Made by a program: the position numbers and the translations under genes | Part shown: positions 35,858 through 43,970 of the stretch, in pieces | Layout of the letters: each line of letters begins with the position of its first letter | Numbering within the stretch: position 1 is the stretch's first letter | Assembly: GCA_018401935.1 (NCBI GenBank) | Contig: JAGYJQ010000002.1 | Coordinates: 62,001 to 126,000, forward strand | Direction: 5' to 3' | Length of the DNA: 64,000 bases | Source of the DNA: Balneolaceae bacterium | GTDB lineage: Bacteria > Bacteroidota > Rhodothermia > Balneolales > Balneolaceae | Notes under the pieces: model-generated | The model's input: only the letters and a program-made list of their open reading frames with translations | What the model was told of the DNA's origin: nothing | The model's database searches: none

Positions 35858-37879
35858 TTACTTGATTAGTGTCATTGAACGGGTGAGAACCTGTTCATTC
35901 TGTTGAAGCCGGTAAACATATACGCCTGAACTCAGCGAAGTCCCGTCAAAACTAAAGGAATGACTCCCCCTCTGCAATTCTTCATTAACCAATGTAGCCA
36001 CTTTTCGGCCTAGTAAATCAAACACCTCCAACTGCACCAAACCCCCTTTCTCCAAGGTAAATGGAATAACCGTATTAGGGTTAAATGGATTAGGATAATT
36101 GGGTAATAAATCAAAACTAGCCATACTGGTTGATGCATCCTCCGTTGAAACCACCACTCCAGCTTCAATTACACTACTTGGCAAACTTTCAATGGAGTTA
36201 CGTGTAGCTGAGGTAATAAAATACCAATATTTGTGTTCAGAGGGAGGAGCAACATCCGTGAATTCAGAAGTTCCAGCTACACCAACAAGATGATAATATT
36301 CCTTCATTGCAGCGTTTGGATCGGGCTGCTCGGCAGCATCGACCCGGTAGATAGCATACTTAACTAATGAATCCACATAGCCCGTAGCTGATGTTTTTGA
36401 ATCTAAATCAACTTCAACAGCATCCCAACTAAGGTGAAACTCGTATTCATTTTCTGCATCTCGTTGAACTTGAAGATTCTGTGGTGTGGCGTGTGCTACG
36501 CTATCTTTCCAATTCATAATCGGCGTGAGAGCAGCATACCGGTAATAATTGGTTTTTAGCGAATCAGCAAAACCCTTTGAAGAATAATTGGTGATATTTT
36601 TTGCGCGAAAGAATACACTTCCTTGAATGAGTGGGTTGGATCGGTTGTACTGGATTTGACGGGGCATTTCGTTCTGGTTAAACAAGGTACCTGTAAATGT
36701 GCTCGAACTTGTACGATAGAGACCATGCCCTGGGTACATATGCCGCTCGTTTTCATGCGCTACATCGGCCCACCAATCGGCTAATGCACGATAATCCTGG
36801 CCGACAGAATACCATCGCTCTATTCCCCAATATAACTGTGGGGTAATATAATCAACGGTGCGTTGCTCTAACCAAGCTACTCCATCTCCATAGATTGTGG
36901 TATAAGCATTCATACCCGAAATTCCACCTGGAACTCCGCTCTTCCAAATTCCAAAAGGACTAATCCCGAATTTAACCCAAGGTTTCACCACTTGAATACT
37001 ATCGTGAATCATTTCGACCAGTAAGTCTACATTTGCTCGTCTCCAATCGTCTTTATCGGTAAAACCACGCGGATATTTTGCAAAGGTTTCGTCATCCAAT
37101 TTTTCGTTGGCGGAAGAACTTCCCATATGATTGGGTGGATAAGGATAAAAATAATCATCGAAGTGTATTCCATCCACGTCATAGCGATTAACCACGTCCA
37201 TTACAATGTCACGATTGTATTCTATAGCCTCCTGTAAACCTGGGTCAAAAATAGCTATCTTATCATTCATTACTAATAACCACTCTGGGTGAGTGTTCGA
37301 AACGTGATTAGCGGCTCGCTGAGAGGTGGAGGATACTTTCATTTTACCCTCTTGATCAAATTCTCTGTTCAAGACCACTTCAAGGCTAGGGTCAATTTCT
37401 TGATTCAATACACTTTTCTGGGAAAAATCGAATGGAATCGTTCTCATGGCTCTATAGGGGTTAAGCCATGCATGTAGTTCCATTCCACGTAAATGCGCTT
37501 CTTCTATCGCAAAAGTTAAAGGGTCCCAATAAGGATCTGGAGCCTTACCCTCTTCACCCGTTAAATACTTAGACCAAGGTTCAATAGGTGAATCATATAG
37601 AGCATCCCCTTCGGTTCGAATCTGAAAATAAACTACGTTTATGCCTGCCTGCTGTAATAAATCCAGCTTGTTACGCAGATCATCCTTTTGAAAACGTGGT
37701 GGTAATCCTGATGATTGAGGCCAATCTAAATTAATAACGGTAGCAATCCACGTTGCGCGAAATTCATGTTTAGGCACTTGATATTCTTGTGCCTGAAGTG
37801 AGCTGTTCGTTAAAATAAGTACCGCAAAGAGTGTGACAACACAAACAGATTTAAAACAATTGTGAATCGATTGTGACAT
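35858..37879 (-). CDS. GHL10-family glycosyl hydrolase (DigH-like) with T9SS tail
   Basis: 673 residues with a signal peptide ending near LQAQ (about 31). The GHL10 TIM-barrel domain (about 38-410) opens with EFRATWIATVINLDWP and contains VYFQIRTEGDALY, HAWLNPYRAM and the acidic strand VDGIHFDDYFYPYPP. E. coli DigH (YddW) of this family cleaves glycan strands that amidases have stripped of peptides. A fibronectin-III-like region (about 465-570) and a type A T9SS tail (NYPNPFNPNTV to SMTLIK) follow. It is the first gene of a three-gene minus-strand unit with the phosphoesterase and phosphodiester glycosidase. Surface location and denuded-glycan substrate are inferred. Confidence 0.9.
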   Translation of the reverse strand: MSQSIHNCFKSVCVVTLFAVLILTNSSLQAQEYQVPKHEFRATWIATVINLDWPQSSGLPPRFQKDDLRNKLDLLQQAGINVVYFQIRTEGDALYDSPIEPWSKYLTGEEGKAPDPYWDPLTFAIEEAHLRGMELHAWLNPYRAMRTIPFDFSQKSVLNQEIDPSLEVVLNREFDQEGKMKVSSTSQRAANHVSNTHPEWLLVMNDKIAIFDPGLQEAIEYNRDIVMDVVNRYDVDGIHFDDYFYPYPPNHMGSSSANEKLDDETFAKYPRGFTDKDDWRRANVDLLVEMIHDSIQVVKPWVKFGISPFGIWKSGVPGGISGMNAYTTIYGDGVAWLEQRTVDYITPQLYWGIERWYSVGQDYRALADWWADVAHENERHMYPGHGLYRTSSSTFTGTLFNQNEMPRQIQYNRSNPLIQGSVFFRAKNITNYSSKGFADSLKTNYYRYAALTPIMNWKDSVAHATPQNLQVQRDAENEYEFHLSWDAVEVDLDSKTSATGYVDSLVKYAIYRVDAAEQPDPNAAMKEYYHLVGVAGTSEFTDVAPPSEHKYWYFITSATRNSIESLPSSVIEAGVVVSTEDASTSMASFDLLPNYPNPFNPNTVIPFTLEKGGLVQLEVFDLLGRKVATLVNEELQRGSHSFSFDGTSLSSGVYVYRLQQNEQVLTRSMTLIK

Positions 37880-37904
37880 ACGTGTAAAACAAAGAGTAGG
37901 TGTT

Positions 37905-37937
37905 AAAAAAAAAAGCAGCCCTGATAAACAGGGCTGC
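37905..37937 (-). terminator. strong intrinsic terminator, minus strand
   Basis: GCAGCCCTG pairs perfectly with CAGGGCTGC over a 5-nt loop, and the minus-strand transcript continues into T10. It ends the outer-membrane operon whose last gene stops at 37960 and separates it from the GHL10 gene starting at 37879. Confidence 0.95.
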
Positions 37938-37959
37938 CTTCTAGATAATCAAGAAATGA

Positions 37960-39333
37960 TTATTTGATAAGTGTCATACGGTTCGTTAAACGTACACCAT
38001 TAGCTTCCAATGCATAAATATATACACCTGAAGATAGGTTGCTAGCGTTAAACGTAACAGTGTGTGCACCGGCATTCATTCTACCATTAACTAAGGTAGC
38101 AATCTCACGGCCAGTCATGTCGTATACCTTAAGGGTAACATGACCTGCATTTTGAAGGCTATAGTTAATGTTGGTAGTTGGGTTGAATGGATTCGGGTAG
38201 TTCTGATCAAGAGCGTAACCATTTGGTAGTTGATTTACCACTTCGTTCGAGTTACCGTCTGCTTTTGTATGCTTTTGTGCCGCATTATTAGTGGCAAATG
38301 CCGCTAGATAAGCAGTCATCCCATCATCTGTGAAATCAATACCTCTAGGTCGAGCATCATCAAATGGTGCGCCTGGAGCAGCAGCCCATCGAATACTATC
38401 CACAGGTATTTCGTTTTCTGTTCCAATAGTAGAAACATCAAATGCATAGAAGGTTTGTGGAGTCCAAGGCGAAGCAGGAACATCATTCAATGAACCAGAT
38501 CCAGCCCATAAGTGACCAGTAACTGGATGGATATCAAATACCTCTGACTTCATTCCAACCAATACCGTATCTGCAGCACCAAACGAAGAGAATTCATCAT
38601 CTCTTGAATAGCGGAATACAGATCCGTTTGTATAACCTGCCCACCAAATGGTATTACCATCAGCAGAAACCTGCAAATCACGTGAAAAACTACCATCGAT
38701 AGTTACAACGGCTTCTTCTCCCGTTAGATCAGGTGCAAATTTCATTATTGGTCCAGCCGATCCAACCACACAACCAACATAAACGTTGTTAGCTGCATCT
38801 GTTGTAGCTTCGGTTAATGAACAACCCACACTCGGATCTACCATAGCGATACCAGAACCGTCGGTATGATCTATTTTGTAGATGCGGTTGAATGAGGAAA
38901 CAATAATGTCACCATTCGCGTCAGTTGTAATTCCACGGCCAGAGAAGCCTTCGTAAGACCCACCGTCAACCGAGTCTGTTTCATCAGGATACCAAACATA
39001 TCCTAGTGTATCGGCAGAACCATCATCATAATTGATCACCTTTAGCGGTGAAAAAGAAGCTTGTGTTCCATCGGGATTGTACACGAATAATACGCGAGTT
39101 CTTAATGTATCAGGTATACCATCTGCGCCAATGTCACGATTCATGATGATGGTTTCGGGTGAGTTGTAGTATTCTTGGTACCAAATCTTTCCCTCACCAT
39201 CTACTGCAACACCGTGCGTGTAGAATAATGAATCTTTGTGTGCTTGAAATGTATCGTCATGTACCCACTGTGCATTAGCGAATACAGGAACCAACATCAT
39301 AGCAACTAGGGTAAGTAGTTTAGTTGTTTTCAT
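37960..39333 (-). CDS. secreted beta-propeller protein with T9SS tail
   Basis: 457 residues from ATG 39333, set by an AAGGAG sequence 5 nt upstream and a signal peptide (MKTTKLLTLVAMMLVPVFANAQ-like); an earlier ATG at 39360 is in frame but lacks these. The body (about 25-370) looks like an NHL/SMP-30-type propeller: GVAVDGEGKIWYQEYY, RGITTDANGDIIVSSFN, DAANNVYVGCV, LQVSADGNTIWWAG and FDIHPVTGHLWAGSG. The C-terminal T9SS tail runs from NYPNPFNPTTN to RMTLIK. It is the last gene of the TonB/PorV operon, just before a strong terminator. A ligand-binding surface protein is likely; no catalytic motif is seen. Confidence 0.85.
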   Translation of the reverse strand: MKTTKLLTLVAMMLVPVFANAQWVHDDTFQAHKDSLFYTHGVAVDGEGKIWYQEYYNSPETIIMNRDIGADGIPDTLRTRVLFVYNPDGTQASFSPLKVINYDDGSADTLGYVWYPDETDSVDGGSYEGFSGRGITTDANGDIIVSSFNRIYKIDHTDGSGIAMVDPSVGCSLTEATTDAANNVYVGCVVGSAGPIMKFAPDLTGEEAVVTIDGSFSRDLQVSADGNTIWWAGYTNGSVFRYSRDDEFSSFGAADTVLVGMKSEVFDIHPVTGHLWAGSGSLNDVPASPWTPQTFYAFDVSTIGTENEIPVDSIRWAAAPGAPFDDARPRGIDFTDDGMTAYLAAFATNNAAQKHTKADGNSNEVVNQLPNGYALDQNYPNPFNPTTNINYSLQNAGHVTLKVYDMTGREIATLVNGRMNAGAHTVTFNASNLSSGVYIYALEANGVRLTNRMTLIK

Positions 39334-39338
39334 ATGTT

Positions 39339-39344
39339 CTCCTT
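39339..39344 (-). promoter_or_regulatory. Shine-Dalgarno site deciding the propeller gene start
   Basis: AAGGAG on the minus strand, 5 nt before ATG 39333. Such clear sites are rare in this window, so it argues for 39333 over the upstream ATG and for strong translation of this gene. Confidence 0.75.
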
Positions 39345-39433
39345 TGTATCTATTTATCATTCTGTTTGTTATTTGTTGTTGTTTAGGTGTGAGTCTCGTA
39401 TCAATAATCTGTAAATCGGGTAGATTTTAACAC

Positions 39434-40741
39434 TTAAAAATCAGGCGCACTTTTTTTCTGCATATTAATCTTTATCACAGAGTTTATACTACCCTCTACG
39501 GTTGTTTGTATCGTGTTTGCATATAGAAAATCCCCCTCGTCCCAATCTAATGATGTTACACTAGGATAAAGCACTCCTTCATATAGTGCGCCAACGGTAG
39601 ATCCATCAGCTGAAATTTCTAAAATGCTCTCGGCTCTGTTCGTTGCCACATACAACATACCATCTTCTGCGATGACAATATCGGAAAAGGTGTCGTCAGG
39701 TCCTACATCACCCAGAGCGGAACCAATATTAACAAATTCATCTACACTAGTCACTTCTGAATTCTCATTAAGGGTAGCCTTCCAAATTTTTGCTCCAGCC
39801 TCATCTTTTCCTACTAGATAAAGGGCTGAATTATAGTAACTAACCCCTCGCACATCCGCCTCAAAAGGGAAGATTACTGTGTTATCTGGAAGTGAATTTA
39901 TGTTACTAATACTTACGCGCTCGGTTTGTGGGACGTGTCGTACTAAATGGGTATTGTTTCCTACTAACCACATATATCCATTTTCGTCCATATCAAAATT
40001 CATAAACGTAAAAGGACTCGGCATTATGAAATGAGCCCCTTCTTTCTCTCCTTGGGTACCCTGAAATACCGCTCTAATTCCTAGGCAGATGTACATTCTG
40101 TTATCACTACTAAAATCTATGGCATCGAATCGAAATCGATTATTAGCTAAAATGAAATTACTAACCTCTTCGCCCGTAGCACTTACATCAATCTTGTTAA
40201 CACCTAATGGCGTGCCAGACTCGGTAATTGCCACAAACAAATCTCCATTATTATCAAGACCAAGGGATACCGGCGTTTGTGAATTAGGAACAAATCCAGG
40301 ATACACTTCTACAATTGGAGGAGATAACTTATAGGTTAAGGTATTTGAAAAGGTCTCTGAGCCAGTCACTAACGCCTTCACTAATATAGTGTCACCGGCA
40401 ATATTTGGTGGTCGTACTTCCAACTCGGTAGAACTTCCCGATAGAATAACTCCGGCAACTCCTTTGTCCTCTGAACTCGAAAAATATATTTTATTATCTG
40501 CTAGATTGGATGAGAAACCCGTGCCCGTTACGGTAATAGCGTCCACTCCAGACAAATATCCACCTTCTGGAGTTATGTTTGTCAGGGTTGGAGCCGTGCC
40601 CGTTGCTTGTTCATCAGGGTTCCAAATAGAGGTAGCTTGCTCGTCGCAGGCAGAGAACAAACCTAGCGCTAAGAAAAAGGTTAGAATATATGTTGGTCGC
40701 ATCATAGCTTTTTGTATTAAATGTCTTTTACTTTTGTTCAT
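39434..40741 (-). CDS. lipoprotein with IPT/TIG domain and propeller
   Basis: 435 residues from ATG 40741 (ATG 40702 also possible). The lipobox LFSAC lies near residue 32, so it is lipid-anchored. An IPT/TIG domain covers about 47-140 (PTLTNITPEGGYLSGVDAIT, TGTGFSSNLADNKIYFSS). After it comes an NHL-like propeller (LGLDNNGDLFVAITE, IDFSSDNRMYICLG, DMDENGYMWLVGN, IVIAEDGMLYVATN). TIG lipoproteins often accompany TonB receptors in Bacteroidota uptake systems and help bind glycan at the surface. It lies 28 bp after the PorV-like gene. Ligand is unknown. Confidence 0.83.
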   Translation of the reverse strand: MNKSKRHLIQKAMMRPTYILTFFLALGLFSACDEQATSIWNPDEQATGTAPTLTNITPEGGYLSGVDAITVTGTGFSSNLADNKIYFSSSEDKGVAGVILSGSSTELEVRPPNIAGDTILVKALVTGSETFSNTLTYKLSPPIVEVYPGFVPNSQTPVSLGLDNNGDLFVAITESGTPLGVNKIDVSATGEEVSNFILANNRFRFDAIDFSSDNRMYICLGIRAVFQGTQGEKEGAHFIMPSPFTFMNFDMDENGYMWLVGNNTHLVRHVPQTERVSISNINSLPDNTVIFPFEADVRGVSYYNSALYLVGKDEAGAKIWKATLNENSEVTSVDEFVNIGSALGDVGPDDTFSDIVIAEDGMLYVATNRAESILEISADGSTVGALYEGVLYPSVTSLDWDEGDFLYANTIQTTVEGSINSVIKINMQKKSAPDF

Positions 40742-40750
40742 AAATAAGGT

Positions 40751-40784
40751 TATATCGCTATTCTTATATTTATATCGCTATTCT
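40751..40784. repeat. short tandem duplication spanning a stop codon
   Basis: TATATCGCTATTCT appears at 40751 and again at 40771, a 20-bp period. The copy at 40771 encodes the last codons of the PorV-like gene, and the duplicated piece follows its stop, leaving a second in-frame stop close by. Confidence 0.8.
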
Positions 40785-41807
40785 AAAAGTCAACCGATTA
40801 ACATTACTAAATATCCCAAAATCGGAGTAGGAGTAATCCACCAAGAGCATCTGATTGTTTCGCAGGGATCCTTTCACTCCAAAGCCGACAGAATACCCTT
40901 CTTCATCACTAGGAAATACATATCCGCCCCGTAAGAAGAATAAATCATTAAATCCATACTGTGCCCCAAGCTGAATTTGCTCGTTGTAATCTCGAGGTCT
41001 GTTAGCGTCCACATTTACAATGAGAGAATGTCGCTCTTGACTTAAGTCTGTCAAGTCTATTACGTCCATGGATAAACCCATTTTAAAGGTGAGCGGTAAT
41101 TCATGGTCCTGAGAATCAAAGCTAACATCGGGAGAAAAATTGGTCACCGACATTGCAAAGTTCAACGATTCAAATCCAGTACGATAAAAAACTCCGAAAT
41201 CAACGACCATCGTTGATGCAGAAAAATTCTGCTCAATAAGGCTATTATTGTCACCGATGTCCACGATTCCAGCCCCTAGGTCTTGAGTTACGAATTTAAC
41301 ATTCGCTCCTACTGCAAATTGATTCGAAATGCTTTTGGCATACGATAAACCAGCAGAAAACGCAGTCGGACTAAAGGTACCTACATCGAGATATCCACTT
41401 TCGTTATCCGCACGTATGGTTCTTTGTAAGTCTCCGTAATTCACATTCACCATATTAAATCCTATGATACCAAAACGTCCTTCGAATGGTTGAATCGTAG
41501 CAGCAACCGATGAATAATTGATTCCAGCAATCCACTCGTTTACTGATCCGGTAAGATCAACTCTTTGAGGGCTCCAAGCCATGGCTGAAGGATTGTAGAA
41601 TTGATGCCAGGCTCCACCCTCCATGGCCGTCACGGCATTGGCCATTGCCGAAGCATTAGCATAATTAGAAGTGGATAAGAACTTCATAGTGGTTTGAGCT
41701 CTTTTTCTTTGCTGAGCTTCGGCTCCATCAGCGCAGAAAAGGACCATTAAAAGGGTTAAACTGCTTAATAGCGTAAGATGTCGTGTTAGCTTCATGTTCA
41801 TATTCAT
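40770..41807 (-). CDS. PorV/PorQ-family outer-membrane beta-barrel
   Basis: 345 residues with a signal peptide ending at GAEAQ (about 32). The mature N-terminus FLSTSNYANASAMANAVTAM, then AWHQFYNPSAMAWSP, is the PorV/PorQ signature, and the barrel strands run to the C-terminal LTFRIAI. PorV family proteins shuttle or anchor T9SS substrates at the outer membrane; paralogs outside the por loci accompany specific substrates. Here it stands 7 bp after a secreted FlgD-Ig-type protein and before a TIG lipoprotein and a T9SS-tailed protein, so a dedicated partner role is likely. Start could be shifted a few codons (MNMNMK). Confidence 0.85.
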   Translation of the reverse strand: MNMNMKLTRHLTLLSSLTLLMVLFCADGAEAQQRKRAQTTMKFLSTSNYANASAMANAVTAMEGGAWHQFYNPSAMAWSPQRVDLTGSVNEWIAGINYSSVAATIQPFEGRFGIIGFNMVNVNYGDLQRTIRADNESGYLDVGTFSPTAFSAGLSYAKSISNQFAVGANVKFVTQDLGAGIVDIGDNNSLIEQNFSASTMVVDFGVFYRTGFESLNFAMSVTNFSPDVSFDSQDHELPLTFKMGLSMDVIDLTDLSQERHSLIVNVDANRPRDYNEQIQLGAQYGFNDLFFLRGGYVFPSDEEGYSVGFGVKGSLRNNQMLLVDYSYSDFGIFSNVNRLTFRIAI

Positions 41808-41814
41808 AATGCGC

Positions 41815-43908
41815 TTAGAGGATTACAACAAATTTCTTGATGGTTTTTTCACCAGCTCGTTCATCATCGCCCGTATTTTCAATAACGGCAATGTATACAC
41901 CACTGGTAATTTTTTGGCGTTCATCGGTGAACAAATCCCAATAATCATCTCCTGAACCATCACGGTGTATGATGGTTTTCACCTTCTCACCTAATTCAGT
42001 GTAAATGGTAATGGTACATTTGCCCGGTATATCAAAAAAGGCGATACGATCTTGGCCCGATTGCTCAAAACTTAGAGCATCAGAAGTATTACGAATGTAT
42101 GGGTTGGGTACTATTCGAATAGCATCTTCGGTTTCGCCCTGTGGGCGTTTCAAACGAGCTGGATCATAAGTCTGTGTGTAGTAACGATTACTCCGTAATG
42201 CCCCTGCTGGAGTTAGTGCAGAACCATCATTATCACCAGCTTTGCCCACTGCTTGTATGTAGTAGTAATAATCAAGACCACGTATTGGCCCACCTACTGG
42301 ATTGGCATCATCATCCACAAATTCTCTTGCATCTGGACCTACTGTTCCAACTAGATTGTAGGTACTGTCTCTTCGCTGACCTGCACGATAAATCTCGAAC
42401 CCATCAATTTTGGATGCATCCCCTTCATAGACCCAGTCCATATAGATGCCATCGCCCCCTCCATTCACATTAAATACACTAGGTGGTTGTGGGGGTTCAG
42501 GAATTTCTAAGCCATTTTGGTATGCGGCTTTAGCGCGGCGGAACGACTCAAAAAGCACATCGCGACCTTTAAAAAATTCTTGGTTTTTCTCTTTGTCGTC
42601 TAAATCACCATTTTTATAAGCTTGACCCACTTCAATACCCTTTTCATAACCTATTCCACCGGCGGCCTCAGCAATGACTACTTTAATGTCATCCCCTGGA
42701 GCCAATGTCCATGGTCCAAAACCCATACCTGACGAAAAACCACCTGATGTACCAAGGCCCGGATCACCTGAAGGTTCTTCAAAACCATCCTGTCCTGTGG
42801 GCTCAACTATGTATGCGTGTCGGGCAATTCTCCCTTGAGACATCAAGTCATACTCCTGGGCCATTTTAGCTGAATTAAAAGGATCATTACCTGAGGTAAG
42901 CGGATCATCCGAGCCAATATGATTCATGGTAAAAGGTTGATTCGGATCATCTGTTTCGTCGTCCGGTGATGTGTCTGCATGAATCTTCACCGTACCAACA
43001 AATTGCCAAGCAGCTAATCGCCCGGTGGTATCGGCAGGAGTCAAACCACCTCTTGATATATCAGTTGCACTTGGCTGCCAAATAGGAGCTCCAACATTGT
43101 TATACTGAGTAAATTGAGGGAAATATCCATGCCATGAATAATTGGCGGTAATATCATCAAAACCATAGTTTGGACCCACACCGTCTCCAACTCGGTCGTT
43201 CATTGTATTTATACCCCAACCGGTTGCATTACCTATGGTGTACCGAGTAGAGCCATTTACCGACCATCTTCGCTGGCTATAAATCATAAAATCTTCTACG
43301 GTGTTATTAGGTAGCTCAATATCGGGGTCCGCATCAGTATTTCCTGTATTGGTAAAGGTGTATTCTATAATGTGATAATTCTCATGGTGCTCATTTGCAA
43401 ATCCAATGATTCGCCGCTGCATGGTAATTCCCAAAGCGGTGTTAACCACATTATTAATAATCTTATCAGGACCAATGGTCGGATCTACTTCATCCACACC
43501 CGGGTCTTCCAAATAACTTAGAGCTCCTTCCACATTAGCTTCAGGTGGAGCAAATTTGGCAATAGTTTTAAACTCGGTTGGGAAAAAGTAACCTTGGCCC
43601 GACGCTCTAGGCCCAACGTGAACCACTCGTACGGGATACTGATTACCCGCTTCATCAACTACATTTTTAGCACCCATCCAGAAACCTTTGGCCGCTTGCA
43701 TATCCATACGTGGATATATAGCAGGATAACGGAAACCGTCCTGTTGGCCCAGGCCTCGAGCAATTTCAATTTCGTTGCCCAGGTCTACATAGAAATTCTG
43801 TAGCGCTCCTACTTCCATCCACTTTGTTTGCTGCGCCTGTGAAGCGAAGGGAGTCACAAGAAGAGCTAAAATGATGGATGCTAACGCTGAACTAATCGTT
43901 TTTTTCAT
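41815..43908 (-). CDS. large secreted protein with FlgD-Ig-like C-terminus
   Basis: 697 residues from ATG 43908 (MKKTISSALASIILALLV, cleavage after SQAQ); the ATG at 43953 adds a 15-residue tail with no signal features. A long N-terminal part (about 30-480) has no family I can name, though it recurs next to TonB receptors in this group. A fibronectin-III-like segment (about 485-585; VFNVNGGGDGIYMDWVYEGD) follows, then a FlgD-Ig-like terminal domain (VPNPYIRNTSDA, TIYTELGEKVKTI, SGVYIAVIEN, ending KKFVVIL). That end resembles a type IX sorting domain variant. It follows the broken TonB receptor by 62 bp in one operon. Confidence 0.8.
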   Translation of the reverse strand: MKKTISSALASIILALLVTPFASQAQQTKWMEVGALQNFYVDLGNEIEIARGLGQQDGFRYPAIYPRMDMQAAKGFWMGAKNVVDEAGNQYPVRVVHVGPRASGQGYFFPTEFKTIAKFAPPEANVEGALSYLEDPGVDEVDPTIGPDKIINNVVNTALGITMQRRIIGFANEHHENYHIIEYTFTNTGNTDADPDIELPNNTVEDFMIYSQRRWSVNGSTRYTIGNATGWGINTMNDRVGDGVGPNYGFDDITANYSWHGYFPQFTQYNNVGAPIWQPSATDISRGGLTPADTTGRLAAWQFVGTVKIHADTSPDDETDDPNQPFTMNHIGSDDPLTSGNDPFNSAKMAQEYDLMSQGRIARHAYIVEPTGQDGFEEPSGDPGLGTSGGFSSGMGFGPWTLAPGDDIKVVIAEAAGGIGYEKGIEVGQAYKNGDLDDKEKNQEFFKGRDVLFESFRRAKAAYQNGLEIPEPPQPPSVFNVNGGGDGIYMDWVYEGDASKIDGFEIYRAGQRRDSTYNLVGTVGPDAREFVDDDANPVGGPIRGLDYYYYIQAVGKAGDNDGSALTPAGALRSNRYYTQTYDPARLKRPQGETEDAIRIVPNPYIRNTSDALSFEQSGQDRIAFFDIPGKCTITIYTELGEKVKTIIHRDGSGDDYWDLFTDERQKITSGVYIAVIENTGDDERAGEKTIKKFVVIL

Positions 43909-43970
43909 GTTCTTATTATGGCTAAGGCTATATTTGTTCATTTTATGTCGCATTCTTACTGACCCCTTGC

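Noticed and set aside
42141..42473. His-rich plus-strand ORF (110 residues)
   Set aside because: It is an antisense shadow of the secreted FlgD-Ig-type protein, with no signal or start context.
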